A stretch of DNA of 64,000 nt from Acestrorhynchus altus (GCA_034509495.1 CM067503.1:26883981-26947980); one strand, 5' to 3'. Counted from the first letter of the stretch, positions 32,502-45,563 are shown. The notes: generated by a model from the sequence alone, not told the origin. Program-made: numbers and translations.

Positions 32502-33330
32502 GTTTTCAATTGAATATAGGTTGAAAAGGGTTTGCAAATCATCGTTTCTGTTTTTACTCATGTTTTACACAACGTCCCAACTTTATTGGATTATTAGGAT
32601 TGAAAGAATGTGAGTGTCTGTGTGTGTGTATGTGAGTGTGTGTGTGTGTGTGTGTGGTGAGGATATGTATGGATGGACAAATCACATTAGAATTTCCTCC
32701 CCAGCCATACCTAACTTGAAAAAAATATCTCCAGTCCGGACTAAATCTTTGGACAGCTGGGACCATTCCCTGCAAAATGTGGGATGTGTCCTTCGGAGTC
32801 CTTAGAGTGGCAGACAAAAGTTTGAGACTCCCTAGTCAGTCCCTAGTTTTCCTGAGGAGAGATGAATGGATCTCCAAGGTCTAATGTGAAGGAAGGTGAA
32901 AGATGGAAGGCTGTTCCAAAGCTTAGTTTCTGCAACAGAAAATGTCTGGTCACCCTTAGATCTCAGCCAGAAATATGGAACAGCTTGTAACTGGTACAGC
33001 TATGTAACTGGTTTGAGGAATTCAGTAACCAAGAAGAGGAGTGAAAACAGAGCAAGTGCAATATTTAACTTACCATGTAAGTTAAATATTGTGCCATACC
33101 ATGTAGTGCCTTAAAAACCAACAGCAAAATATTAAAATTAATCCAGAATATAACTGGTAACCAGTGCAGGAAAGCAAACTCATGAGTGATTCTTGCAGGA
33201 TTTGTTTTGGGACATGCTGGAAGTAACCATTAGAAAATAACTAGGGGGCCTGAAAGAATGCACATAGTCAGCAACATTAATATTCAAGCAGAGGCATTGG
33301 AATGATTATTGATTGATATTAGCTGTCAAT

Positions 33331-33334
<4 letters not shown>

Positions 33335-33412
<78 letters not shown>
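33335..33412. repeat. TAA trinucleotide microsatellite
   Basis: About 26 uninterrupted ATA/TAA units. The poly-isoleucine reading frame across it is an artefact. Confidence 0.95.
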
Positions 33413-33414
<2 letters not shown>

Positions 33415-33957
33415 CATAACATTTCACTCAGCATTACAGCACTTTCACCAGCCTGGACTTTTCACAGAAGCAAGTGCATATGTTTGTGTGTGGGTGGTGG
33501 GGACATGTCCATACCAATATTTTGGGAGGATTTGACCATATTAATATTTAACCCATGTTTAATATTCTGTATATACCACTGATCCTAAGGGTCAAAAATG
33601 ACAGACTTTCACTAAACCCTTAAAATAAAATAGCTTAATTGAGAAACAACCTGTCTTTATGAATATTTGGGTGTCTCTTTGCATTGCAGAAAGACTACAT
33701 TTAATAATTGGCTACCACTTGTTTTTTCAGGGGAATATAAATTATTTTATAACTGTCAAAATTTCCCTTAAGACAATCTTTGTACCCTGGAGGTGTACAT
33801 CTGTCATGGAAATATAAACAGTAATTTCTAAATTTTTCCAATCTTACCGACATTTTAGGAAATCAAATTTAATGTTGAAAAAAGATCATTAAGGGGCAAT
33901 TTAATGTGGTGGTGGGTCATTCTTGGTTCATTGAGATTCATTCAAATTTATGGAATA

Positions 33958-34190
33958 TTAGATCATTCAGATGTGCCCTGTTTGAGGATATAAGATGCCT
34001 TTTTAGGGAATTGTTTTTTGGGAGATCTATACCAATGTTGAAACCAAACTTGCTCTAGAGACTGTTGTTCTGAATATCCCAGGGCATCTGCAGTTGTAGA
34101 AATACTCAAACCAGCCAGCCTGGCATTAATATCCATGTTGCAGACCTGCATGATTTTATGCATCATACTGTTGCCACCCAGTTGGCTGGT
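33958..34190 (-). pseudogene. Tc1-like transposase N-terminal fragment
   Basis: The reverse strand reads MDINARLAGLSISTTADALG followed by YSEQQSLEQVWFQHW. The ARLAGLSIS-TAD-LG helix-turn-helix is typical of one Tc1-like family in fishes. Only the DNA-binding start remains. Confidence 0.6.
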
Positions 34191-35849
34191 TACATGAATG
34201 ACTACATAATAATGTGCATATTATATATTATACTTGAAATTATTATATACTTGAAATAAATTACATAACAAATGTGTACTGCCATTTATAATAAATTATT
34301 CAGCAAAACTACTGCTTTAACCCTTCTGTTGTTGAGTTGTACTGTGTTTGAGTGTGTGTGTGTGTGTGTTACCAGTCCTCAGATGCCTCCTCAAGTTAAA
34401 CACAGAGACGTATTTTGCATTTTACATTACCTTATTTGGCAGCAGCCAGAGATGCTCAGGCAGACAGTGGGCATAAAGTGGAAGAAAATATATTTAATAT
34501 ATTGTAACTCAAAACAAAAACACTTTAATTAATTAATTATCATTTTGTTTATTTCTTTATTTGTTCCAAAAATTCCTATCTTTTTAACGTGAAAAATATG
34601 TTTTATAAAATATAGATATAAAATAGTTCTTTAGACAGTAAAAATCAAATAAAAGAGCTCCTTTTTGCAGCTTCATTTTTAAGAGTATTGCCATAGCATT
34701 ATTAAGCTTTGTGTGTGTGAATGTATGTGTATGTCTGTCTGTTTGTTTGCAGGCTCTGGCCTTGACCCTACATGACTCAGCTTTGATGAATTTGTTTTCT
34801 CTGGCTGGGCCAACATCCATCAGTTTAACAGGCCTTCAGAAGAGAAAAGCACTGCCATGTTTTTGCTTCTGAAGTCACTCCGCTTTCACTTAAGAAGGGA
34901 TTTACCTTACACAGCAGTGTCCAGGTACAGTGTGCTGGAAGTTTAGAGATGTTGAGGTTGCAGATGTGAACAGAAGTCTTCACACAGTCCCACACAGCTT
35001 AACCCACTTCCCACATTCCAAACAAAAGGTCACCTAGGGTAGGATATGTGCAGATGTTTCCAAAAAATAAAATAGAATTTTTGTTAAAAAGAGCACATTT
35101 GGTCATCACAATGAGCTAATTAGAAAAACAGAAACATACTAATTATAAACTGGTTCTAAACAATGAAGCACCAATTTTATTTTTAAACTAAAAGCACAAA
35201 TACATGGGATTGTTCCCAACATTTATGGCATTGTTCCCTAGTAGTACTGTCACATATACTGTCAAAAATATACGGTGATACTATTTTACAGTGATAATTA
35301 GTTCAAAATAACAAATTAGATCTATCTGGTACATCTTTAAACATGTTAATGTAAACTTTGTTAATGCAGTGTACATGTAGTAATTGCATGATCTGTCCCT
35401 GACCCATTTTAAAAGATAAAAGGCTGAGCACACACTAAGACTATGACCCAACACAAAACAGAGCAGGGCAAAATTCACATTGGGTGTTTATATATGATAA
35501 GGACATACTTCAGGATAATTAAAGGCTGCATCTTTTCATTTATTTATATATGAAGCTTAGGCATAAGCTTTGGGATTCAGGCATAAGGAAATCTGTCCAC
35601 CATAGAGCACATTCTTTTTTTTCCAGATTTTTGCAATAATCATTAAGGGTAAATCTGATGTAGCAGTAAGATGCGGCCATGAAAAAAATAAGGACATCCC
35701 ATAAAAATCTAACATATTTAAAAATATGGAAATTTGATCTTTGTTAGAGAGGACTTTGGAGGAGGCATCCTTATTTGACACATGTTCAAAAGCGTAGCTT
35801 TTTCTATGCACTTTGGCCTTTTGTCCACATGAAAACTGCATCTTCAGAA

Positions 35850-36160
35850 AGATCACATCAAGGCAAAGAAACACCAGCATAAGACAAAAGTTTGCCAGAG
35901 AACATCTAAACAAAGACCACGACATCAAGAACACCATTGTTTGGACAGATGAATTCAAATTTTAATTATTTGGGCACAGTGGCAGTATGCATGTTTGGCA
36001 CAAACAAAACACAGCATTTGAGCACAAGAATCTCATACGAACTGTGAAGCATGATGATGGAAGTGTCATGGTTTGGGGCTGTTTTGCTGCAGCAGGGCCT
36101 GGAGAGCTCTCCATCAGAAACCACTATGAAATCTTTATTGTATCAGAGGGGGCTTGAGGA
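35850..36160 (+). pseudogene. Tc1-like transposase fragment
   Basis: The plus strand reads RQKFAREHLNKDHDIKNTIV then WTDEFKF, a stop, LFGHSGSMHVWHKQNTAF and TVKHDDGSVMVWGCFAAAGP. This is the part of a Tc1 transposase from the first catalytic Asp to the VWGC block. It is disabled by a stop in the middle and truncated on both sides. Confidence 0.75.
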
Positions 36161-36811
36161 AAATGTCTGAACAAACACTAAAGCTGAGACATCACATAGC
36201 TGAAAGAATTCAACATGGAATTGACATTATTTCAGCCAAATTATTTCAAATGACAATAGGATTTACATGTAGACAACTGTGTGGCACTTGTGTATACACT
36301 TTATTCTTGCCACTGATTAAAACATTATCAAGCTGCATGGTACATCTGATCTGTACATGGATTCACTGGATTTGGGACACCATTCCTGTGTTCAACTTAA
36401 GCTTCTTACACAGTGGAAAGTCAAGGTCACTAGTGGTATGATCTTAATGCAGTAAAAGTGCAGGCTAATTACATTTGAAGAGTTATTACTCAGTAATGGA
36501 AAGTATATGGAAAACAGTGCAAACTTGAGATATTGCTGTTATAGAAGTGTCTGACCATTAAAATGGGATATTTATACTATTACTACACATAGACATATGC
36601 TGTATACATAAAAGTAGTAGTATTTAAGCATGATTAAGCATTTTGCACATTTGACAATTTAGCCAAATTACCTGGATCATTTACAGGAAGAACCAGCTCT
36701 GACTACACTCAGCTTCACTGTAAACAATGGTCCTGAACACTGACATGCCTATATGCCTATTTTCTCATTTTGTCTGAACTGCCCCTTCTGTAGGAAAATA
36801 ATAACAATAAC

Positions 36812-36848
<37 letters not shown>

Positions 36849-37499
36849 ATTTTTTTTTAACTGCTAAAGTTTAAAATAAATGTATCAAGTGTCATTGGAT
36901 GTCACTGTAGCATCCAAACATGGTATTAATTATACTGTATAAGGTTTTCAAGTGAATGTTTTCAAGTTTTGAAAATGATTAACAACAAATAGTACTGGCT
37001 ATTATATGTGATTCCCTGTGAATAAAGGCCTGTGTTTGCATTACATTCTATATTTTATGCCTTATATTATGCAATATTAGTTCCCTGGTTAATATTTAGG
37101 CAGATAAATGACAGAAATGTTTAATTTGCAAGTTAATGTAGACATTTACTTCTATCTAGAAGAAACTACTGTGAGCATAAAAGAGGTTGTCCACTTGAGC
37201 TTATGATGTGAAAAAACTGACAATGATGTTAGGGACCCTTCTTTTCCTTGCAGGACCCCCAAACCCCAAGTATCCAGGTCAAACTTTCCACAACCTTTGA
37301 TGCCCCTGCCTGTGAGAATGACCCACCACCCAAATAATTCCTGCTCTGTGGTGGTCCTACAGGAGCATGATCATTGCCCAAGCTTTGAGCATTGATGAGC
37401 ATTGATGTAGCTCCTCCCTCAGATTGCATGGTGAGCATCTGTGCATAGACACTTTTAGATATCACCAAAGATGTTCAATCGGGTCGAAGTAAATTCACA

Positions 37500-38390
37500 C
37501 ATTTGTCTCAAAGCCACTCCTTTGTTATCTTTGCTGCATGTTTAGGGTCATTGTCCTGTTGGAAGTTAAACTTTTGTCCCAGTCTGGGCTCCAAAGTGCA
37601 GGTTATCATCAAGGATGTCTCTGTACATCACTGTTGTCATTTTTCCCTCAACCCTGATCCCCAGTTCCTGCTGCAGAAGAACAGCCCCACAGCATGATGC
37701 TGCCACCACCATGCTTTGCCATATGGTATTGGCTAGGTGATGAGCAGTGCTTGGTTTGGAAGGTTCTCCTCTCTCCACAGAGCAATGTTGGAGCTCTGTG
37801 AGAGTGACATTGGGTTCTTGGTCACCTCCCTGACTAAGACCCTTCTACCATAATCACTCAGTTTGGCCAGGCAGCTAGCTCTAGGACAAGACCTTGTGAT
37901 TCCAAACTTCCATTTATGGATAATGGAGGCATTGTGCTCATTGGGACTTTCAGTGCAGCAGAAATTCCCAGGTCTGCAAGACCACTCCTAAGACTTCACT
38001 GCTTGGTTTGTGTTCTGACATGCATTATACTATGGGACCTTATATAAACAGGTGTTTGCCTTTCCAAATCATGTCAAATCAGCTGGATTTACCACAGGTG
38101 TATTCCAATCAAGCTGTAGAAACATCTGATGATGATCATTGGAAACCAGATGCACATGAGCTCAATTTTGAGTATCATGGCAAAGGCTGTGAATACTACT
38201 TATATTTTTGTATTTTATTTTTAATAAATTTGTAATAATTTCAAACCAGCTTTTCTCACTTTGTCATTGTTGGGTATTGTGTGTAGAAATTTGAAGGAAA
38301 TAATCAATTTACTCCATTTTGCAATAAGGCTGTAATATAACATGCGCAAAAAGTGAAACACAGTGAATACTTTATGGATGCACTGTATAT
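37500..38390 (-). mobile_element. Tc1-like element, family F, left-truncated
   Basis: Reversed transposase remains: the FQQDNDP block near 37545-37565, MVVAASCCGAVLLQ (shifted GGGSIMLWG) near 37680-37720, and a reversed start region near 38000. The right terminal end is GAATACTTTATGGATGCACT up to 38390. The left terminal repeat is absent; at 37318-37370 there is instead a fold-back repeat scrap. Confidence 0.75.
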
Positions 38391-39699
38391 GAGCTTTAAT
38401 ATACCCTCTTTTTCCCTGTATCAAGGAGTCACAATGACACAAGGCTGTAGAGATTGTTGTACTCATTCAGAAATCAGGAAGGTCAGAGTGTTTTGTTGAT
38501 GGCTACTGTGAAGGAGACGTGACCCTGAGACTTGCAGTGACGTTTCTTTGCTGTGAGAGATCCTGGGGATTAAAAAGTCTGATCTACAAGGCAATAGGCT
38601 GTCTGATTGACATGCTTAAAACCTCTACTCAGGTGGCCAGCACACACCAGCACCTTTTATGCTGGCAGTAGACCCTTTTAGAACCAACTATTTATTTCAA
38701 CTCTTCTCTTTCACATTTCCATAGCATTAAGATACTTAAAAACTCTTTGACACATGAGGACTGGCTGTTGTGTCTAAGAAGGCCATAGCACTGAACCATA
38801 AGACCAACCACAGATTTTAATATAGTCATGCATTTGATCATTTTAATTTACATATAATTTACTTAAATACTGGGAGTTTTCAAATAGTTTCAAGGTTTAT
38901 CTTTAGTCATATTGTGGTATCTGTTATTGTAGTATAATACTGTAGTATTGTGAAACATTCCAGAGAGTGCTTTTCTGTCTTTTGCACTATTCATGTACAT
39001 GCTGATGAGTGACACCCTAAAAAAGTACAGGTCCATGGTCTTGACTGACTGACTACAGATCCATTTTCTGAACTGTAGAAATCTTTGCGAAAACTGTTTA
39101 GATTATTAGGCAATTGCTGAGGGCCTTGTATGCATTCAGGTTGGTTCAGGTTTGGCTTTCTGTTATTTTGTATTCTATATTAGGTTACAAATTATTGCTA
39201 CTTGCTTACCTGCCCTGTGGGAGCAGAAGGACTTTAACCAAACAGCTAAAAGCATTTCTCTTTTGAGATTAATGCCATTTTTACATGGTCCCTGACCTTA
39301 ATGAATTCAAATTAAATTTTGTGTTTTTGAGAATTAATTGAAAATAAATACAGGATTGCAAAACATAATATTGTGATAACTGTATTAATATTTTGTACTC
39401 ACACTAGTCCAATAAAAGTGCTTGGTTAATAAAAGATTTTTCAGACTTTGACCTTTTTTCCCAATTTTCTCCTACTGCCTCTTAAGTGATTCAAAGGCTA
39501 TCAGACACTGGGTGTGATGTGGGAAGAGAGTGCCATTTACACAAAGAAAGTATGGCCAATTTTTCTCAACCTGACTCTGCCTAGCAAGCAGCATGACCTG
39601 GGATACAAATCTGTGATTCTTGGATCATACTGCTAGCGCTTTAGGCTGCTGAGGTATTTGTTTTAACTATATTGAGAGATGGGGCTGATATAACTAAAC

Positions 39700-40260
39700 A
39701 CATAAAAAAAACCATGATATTTCCACCTCCATGCTTCAGAGCTGGTATGAGGTTCTTGTGCTTAAATGTTGGGTTTGGTTTTGCACACCTTCCATGAAAA
39801 TCAAACTTGTTTGGCCTCTTTCTGGTGGTACATGCTGCACCTTAACATTAACTGTGGCAAGAGCTTCCTGTAGGTTCTGTGATGACATGCTGACACAGTT
39901 GACACATGCTGAAACAGTTGCAATTGTTTTAAATGTTCTTCACTTGTAAATTATTTTCCAGACAGTGGAAGGGCTGATTTCTTTTTAAATCCCTTCCCAG
40001 AATCACCTGCATTTACAACCTTTTTTCTGAAGGCCTCAGAGTGCTCTTTGGATCTCACCATGATACCACTCATTTTAATAATCAGGAGGAAACCAAACTA
40101 ATGTCTGAGGTTTAAATAAGACAGCCTCCTTTAAAGTCCTATCTAAAGATGGTCTGATCATTTGTAGCTGATGTGCTGCACCTGGTTCTAACTTTAGGCA
40201 TTTTAAGTAGTAATAAATGTGGGGCTGTACTAACTTTTTCTCAGAAGAAAACTGCATTTC
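39700..40260 (-). mobile_element. Tc1-like relic, family C
   Basis: TCCATGCTTCAGAGCTGGTA near 39728 resembles a reversed TVKHGGG-type block. 40100-40250 matches 8490-8700 closely (TGTCTGAGGTTTAAATAAGA; GATGTGCTGCACCTGGTTCT). No frame left. Confidence 0.45.
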
Positions 40261-40929
40261 TAATAATTACATTTTACTTTTTAAAAATACATTTCTTCAG
40301 TTATATGTGTTTATTTATATCACCTCCGTCTCTCAATGTAGTTAAAATTAAGATGAAATATCCATATGTTTAAATATGTTAAATACGTTCATGTGGTGTT
40401 CTAACATTTTTTACATGCCTATGCCAAAATGCCGTGCTTTGAACAAACTGTTTTTAGGGAATAACAAAAACAGTTAACTTAAACATACTGCAAAAAATTT
40501 CAATCCCAAAACTGAGTACAACACGCTTAAAAATGAACACCATTGAAATGTGTCCTGTTGTCATTGCTTGAATTGAATCTGCAGAGCTGAATTCCAACTG
40601 TCCGATTTGCATGCGTCATGCAGTAGATGGGCTCAATTGGATTTCTGCTCTCTCCATATCAGCTCCTGGTTGATCCATAATGACGCTGTAAAAACTACAT
40701 TACCCAGGGCAGTATGTGACACTCATATGTTCCAGTTCTCTCCACAGCAACACTGAAACTCATCAAGTAAAACATTGTTAATACTGAGTCTTCAACAAAC
40801 CTTGTTTGGACAAAAGGATGCATGCTTTTTGTTTTTATTTTGTTTCTTCTGAAATAATGGGTTTTAAGACATTTTATTGCAGTAACAGTCTCTACTGTCA
40901 AAATTCGGCTAGATTTAGTTGCATTTGGT

Positions 40930-41992
40930 AAAAGATCACACTGACCATTACACCATCACATCAGCAATTCCCCCACTCATCCCAAAAGTATTGCATGGAG
41001 CACCATCATTCCAGAGAACACAGTTCCCCTGCTCCACAGCTCAACAGACAGCTTTATACCATCTTGCACACCTGGCATTAGGCATGTTACCAATAGGATC
41101 ACACTTATTTATCTGCACCAGAGAGTTACAATGCATAAAGATATTTGTTTTCAACAGGATCTAAGTGTGAGGAATCTCTAAATTCTAGCCTTGTCTACTA
41201 GATAAGGATATTTTCTGAGTGAACAGCAAAACACTTTTGTAAGTCACTCTGGATAAGGGCGCCTGCTAAATGCCATAAATGTAATACAAACAACATGAAT
41301 GACTCTATTGAACCACTGAAATCTCATAATTGTGAGATGAAGTGAAGCCTGGGGCTAATGACTTTACTGGGACACACATTGGGTTATAGGGAAAAATGAG
41401 AAGGAAGGGGCTGTTTACTCTCTTTCTTTGCTCACACAGTGTTCAAATTTCAGAATAAGCCATGAGAAGGGATAATGCTGATACATAAATAACACAAATA
41501 ATAATTCAAGTTATTATTTTATTTTATTTGGACTACCAAGTATTTTGAAGAACATATTCTAATAAATATCCATGTCCATCTAATCACCATAAACAATATA
41601 TCAACATTCTTGAATTTTCTCCTCAAAAACACTCAGGATTATCAAGTTCCAACAGGATTTCTGAGATGTAAACTAGTATTTTAGACCTTATATGCAAATA
41701 AAATGTAAGTGCAAGCAATGTTTTGATTAAAACATTGTCAAATTCATTCAAATATTTAAACTCTTATTTTTACACCTCAAATAGACAAATTTGAGTAGCA
41801 TTTGATATTCTGAAAATAAAATGATCTGGCATGTGTGACTGTCTCCTATGAATACTTTAACAATTATATTTTGTGCATTAAAGTACATTAGACTACACAA
41901 GACATCCTGTAAAATTAGCCCAGAGTTCTGGGGGTGAGAATTGCTGACTGCATTCATTAGAAGGGGAGTTCTCAAACAGTTGGACACAATGT
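40930..41992. repeat. MITE/SINE-like mosaic
   Basis: 41230-41285 carries the common teleost tail CACTCTGGATAAGGGCGCCT then GCTAAATGCCATAAATGTAA. 40980-41120 (CAAAAGTATTGCATGGAGCA; CTGGCATTAGGCATG) and 41925-41992 (GCATTCATTAGAAGGGGAGT) resemble the two halves of one fish MITE with a TGTGTA-type end. Assignment from memory; boundaries are loose. Confidence 0.45.
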
Positions 41993-42099
41993 GTATGTTG
42001 TTATGAGCATCAGTAACATCTTTTGGTTGATTTTCGTGACTGTAGAAAGTCAGAATACCGGCCCTGTTACCTGTAACATCAGTGCAGAGAGAACTCTGA

Positions 42100-42500
42100 T
42101 TTCACAATATGAGATGGAGCCTCAGTCTGCCGGCGCTCCGGGAGCTTCAGCGTCCGTCTGCCTGCCAGCTCTTCAACACAGTCTACACACTTCACCCGCT
42201 TCACGAGGTCTGCGCTCGCTTAAAACCACAAGCAGACCAGACAAAGGGGCACGTGCGCGCGCTAAAGGGGAAAGGGGGTTGTGCGCGCGCGAAGGGAAGG
42301 AGACGTGTGAACCGTCATGTCCTGCTTCTATTATTACCCCCCACTTCCAACCCGCCCCCACAGAAAAAGGGGCAATGACAATAGTTCTTCCAAAACCCGC
42401 ATCCAACCCTTCCATCCCTCTCTCAGTCTTTCTCTCCTTCACTGATTCCGTCCGCGCGCGCAGTCACGTAACCCACCCTGCGCTCTAGGGAACGGTGCCA
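42100..42500. promoter_or_regulatory. Orphan CpG-rich patch
   Basis: A sudden rise in G+C and CpG within AT-rich intergenic DNA: GCACGTGCGCGCGCTAAAG, GTGCGCGCGCGAAGG, CCGTCCGCGCGCGCAGTCAC. It contains an E-box-like CACGTG at about 42251. Open frames exist on both strands (for example 42109-42378 on +, 42442-42173 on -), but no protein family is recognisable. It may be an unlinked CpG-island promoter, a non-coding RNA start or an enhancer. Confidence 0.4.
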
Positions 42501-42554
42501 CGAGGGCGCGCTCACAGCTTCATTATAGCAGGAGGAAACAAAAGCTGAAATTAC

Positions 42555-42557
<3 letters not shown>

Positions 42558-42614
<57 letters not shown>
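42558..42614. repeat. GA microsatellite
   Basis: About 28 GA units, directly downstream of the CpG-rich patch. Confidence 0.95.
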
Positions 42615-42619
<5 letters not shown>

Positions 42620-42939
42620 GAGATGGGGGGGGTATCAGGGGAAACGTTTTAGTGAATGAATGCCATTGTTCAGCTTGTCCCAAGATAGATGACCAACTAT
42701 TCCAGCTTCTGTGATGGAAAAATGCACCAGGGAACAGTGGCCTGCTCAGTGGGTGTACATCAAATCTGCTTCACAAATCAGCATTAATGAACACAGAGCC
42801 TAAATATAAATGACACTTAATCACATGGTGATCACTTTCACACACCCCACCCTCCCCCAGAAAGTGACACAGTGACGAGTGTAGTTCTGTAATCCACCAA
42901 CATGGTGACATCAAACCTTTAGAACTGTCTGTATTTCAG

Positions 42940-43715
42940 TGTAAATTTCAACTAAAACTTAATCAGATTGTCTTGAAGCCCTAAAAGTAGATAACAAGAA
43001 CCAAATCAAACAAATGATGCAAAAATATTACACTTGGTCATTCATTTGTTGAGGAAAATTGTTCAATATGACATATCTGCAAGTGGAAGAAGTATGTGAA
43101 CTTTTTCTTTCATTATCTGATGTGGCAAAAAATAAAATAAATAAATGAATAAATAAATAAAATAAAATACCATTAAACTTTGTGGTAACCGATGGTTAGT
43201 CCTGTACACTGGTGTGGAGCAATTTTAGCTCTCTGTACAAAACAGTTTCAACAGTTTTGATGGTGGGTGTACTCTCATGAACTGCTTGTTTCATGTCCTT
43301 CCACAAAACATCTATTGGATTAAAGTTAGGGATTCCAAAAACATTGACACTAACTTCAAACATGATACCGCCACTGTTTCACAGATGGGGTAGGTTCCAT
43401 GTCCATATGATCTTTAGGAAACTGCAAAAGGATAGCAACATGAAGATTAGACTTTGATAGACCCATGATCTTCAAATAAAACAGGGAGCACACTTGCATT
43501 TGATCATCGTCCAAAAACTTGACTGAAATTTCACCTTCAAATTATCTACTAATCCTAAAGTTTATAATGGACAATTTTCTCAATAGAAAAGGTGTAAGTG
43601 TAATATTTTTGTATAATTTGTTTGTTTTTGTTCTCTTCCTCTATTTTTAGAACATTCATGAGAATATCCTGAAAATTTAGGTAAAATTCTTGCAGAAATA
43701 TAGAACATGATACAC
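42940..43715 (-). mobile_element. Tc1-like element, family A, internally deleted
   Basis: Left inner repeat region (ATATTACACTTGGTCATTCA; GCAAGTGGAAGAAGTATGTG), then reversed transposase scraps at 43200-43420 (CTTCCACAAAACATCTATTG; GTTTCACAGATGGGGTAG), then the reversed start region (ATTAGACTTTGATAGACCCA) and right inner repeat to TGCAGAAATATAGAA at about 43707. The centre of the transposase is deleted. Confidence 0.65.
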
Positions 43716-45400
43716 TTCCCAAATGTTCACCATTGCATGTGTAATGAATGAGTATCTACAACAGTTGTTGTACTAGATAACTCCATGTGCCACATTTTAT
43801 TGTTTATCCTGCTCTGAACGCACCTGACCAACTGATCAGCCAAATAAGAAGTTCTTCCTGAGTCAAAGTGTTAGGGCAGGAAATGTACAGGGCACAGTTT
43901 CCTCCAGCACCAAGAATGGGAACCACTGGTCTAGAGGTCCATGTCCAGTATACAGCAGCAGCTAAACAACATCATGGGTTCTAAACTCTTTAGGATCTTA
44001 AATTGTAATTCCATTGAATAAAAATGTTAATAATTCAGCGGGATGTGAGTTTACACTATTTGCTACATCAACACAAATCCTGTCCTTCGGGTCACTTCTT
44101 TTGACAATACCTATGCTGGTGTAACACGTTTTATTCATGTGCCACCTACTGACGCATTTTAATCATGTAAATGGGAGTTTTACACTGTTGACAAAAGACT
44201 GAGCACTTGGGTTTACAATCAAAGCAGTTGAAGTCTATTGGTGATGGCTTCTGCCTAAGTCTAGGGTAAAGGAGTTGGTGCTGAGGGGACTCAGGGTGAA
44301 CTCCACAACATCATGTGGCATCAGCAGCACAGTGAGCTCAAACGTATGGCTGGTCTTAATGTGTTTACTAAGAGGAGTTACATATTACTAACTAAATCAA
44401 TATGCTTTTGGAACAAACAGTATTTATCTTGTGTTTAGAAGCTACTCTAAGCAGGTGGGCGTTATGATGAAACAACATCATACCACTGTTCAACTCTAAA
44501 GGAAATTCAGCTCCTCACTCTCATAACTGTATAATTTGCATGCTAGTTTTGCACATGAGCACTGAAAGTACTGAAAAACAACAGTGGAACCATTTTGGTG
44601 TTATCTATAACCTCTAACCCTTTATAAAGCTTATCTACAGGAGGGATGACTTGTATATTAAAAACAGTTTAACTAGGCAAAGCTAATAATGACTGAAACA
44701 TTCAAAGTTTCTTAGTCATATAGTACAGCATATAGTATTACCCTTACTAACACAGACATTTCAGGGTGTATGGATTCTGTATAGTAATAAAAAATGTTAT
44801 TTGACTTGTAATAGTGGAACCCTTTTTGGTGCTATACAAAAGTTTTCACAAATTATTTAAAGAACCATCTACAAGAGGGTTGTCTTGTATATGAGGAATG
44901 ATTTAAAAACTTAAATTGAGTTGCCATGGTTCTATGCCCGTTTGTTGTTTCGGCAACAATTGGACATGAAAGTGCTATTTTTGCAGTGCATAAGGGAAAA
45001 AAATGACTGGCCACTGGACCTTCATGGTGTATATGATGTGTCTGTCATTCAACAGCAGAACCCTTTAAAACACCAAAAACTAAAAAAGTGGTACTTTGAA
45101 TATGAAGAAAATGCCACATCATCACAACTACAAACCATATATTTATATCCCACATTTCATTTACAGGCAACAGCTTAACACAGTTTAATCATGGACTGTT
45201 TTTCCAGCTTACAGAAGGTTCCCCATTACAGAGAAGAACCCATCTTGCATTCCAAGGGCTCTGTGGTTGGTGTCAGATCAGACTCCAGAGCTCTTGAAGA
45301 ATCATGATCAGTTCGGTGGATTAGTAGGAGCTCTGATAAAAGGTGTAGACGAAGAGTGTAACTGGCGCTGTTACACACACACACACACTTCATCCTGAGC
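43715..45400. other. Intergenic region upstream of igfbp1
   Basis: Contains two related GGTTCT-type repeat copies (44580-44680 and 44810-44910). The rest is AT-rich and unassigned up to the igfbp1 promoter. Confidence 0.5.
44580..44910. repeat. Two copies of a GGTTCT/AGAACC-type dispersed repeat
   Basis: GTGGAACCATTTTGGTGTTA (44584) and GTGGAACCCTTTTTGGTGCT (44814) head two similar units about 230 bases apart. Each is followed by a CTACAnGAGGG-TG-CTTGTATAT block. Other copies or scraps lie near 23960, 47757 and 49830. Confidence 0.6.
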
Positions 45401-45446
45401 TCATAGCCGGTGTAAACTCCGCTGATCTCCGGCACGCTGTGTACCG

Positions 45447-45460
45447 ACGTGTATTGCGTG
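45447..45460 (+). promoter_or_regulatory. Paired RCGTG motifs (candidate HIF site) in igfbp1 promoter
   Basis: ACGTG at 45447-45451 and GCGTG at 45456-45460 match the core hypoxia-response element. igfbp1 is a known hypoxia-induced HIF-1 target in fish and mammals, so the pair is plausible. The cores are short and CpG-rich DNA gives chance hits. Confidence 0.35.
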
Positions 45461-45473
45461 CGCGCTGCGCTCT

Positions 45474-45478
45474 CCAAT
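45474..45478 (+). promoter_or_regulatory. CCAAT box, igfbp1 promoter
   Basis: CTCTCCAATCAGCG, 86 bases upstream of the TATA box, a usual distance for a CCAAT element. Confidence 0.55.
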
Positions 45479-45563
45479 CAGCGCCGGCCGGGATCCCCCA
45501 CTCCTTCTTTTCGGAAATCATTCATGCCGCCGTCAAACATTAACGCGCCGGCGGGCGCGCGCC

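Larger units (their letters stand above)
28951..32602 (-). mobile_element. Mariner/Tc1-type transposon carrying two later insertions
   Basis: Left end TACAACCCCAATTCCAATGA then AGTTGGGAC at 28951. The right end near 32570-32602 is its degraded inverted copy (GTCCCAACTTTATTGGATTA). The element's own sequence is 28951-30018, 31714-about 32024 and about 32502-32602; the remainder is an RTE retrotransposon and a second insertion. Without insertions it is about 1.5 kb, the usual Tc1/mariner size. A reversed transposase pseudogene fills the left part. Confidence 0.85.
32602..37230. other. Intergenic region, 4.6 kb
   Basis: No supported gene. It contains a GT run (32616-32656), a TAA array (33335-33412), a Tc1-like N-terminal fragment (33958-34190), Tc1-like remains at 35850-36160, a short MITE-like block at about 35770-35845 (AGCGTAGCTTTTTCTATGCA), and a TA/TG tract (36812-36850). 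34270-35540 and 36170-36780 are unassigned. Confidence 0.5.
38400..42090. other. Intergenic region, 3.7 kb
   Basis: No supported gene. Contains a Tc1 family C relic (39700-40260) and MITE/SINE-like remains (40930-41290 and 41925-41992). 38480-39690 and 41300-41900 are unassigned. Confidence 0.5.

Noticed and set aside
34751..34924. Exon-like block after TGTTTGTTTGCAG and before GTACAG
   Set aside because: All three frames close within it and the longest resembles no protein; a non-coding RNA exon is possible but unsupported.
40930..41290. tRNA-derived SINE with intact promoter
   Set aside because: Only the common 3' tail is clear; no A/B box pair was visible.
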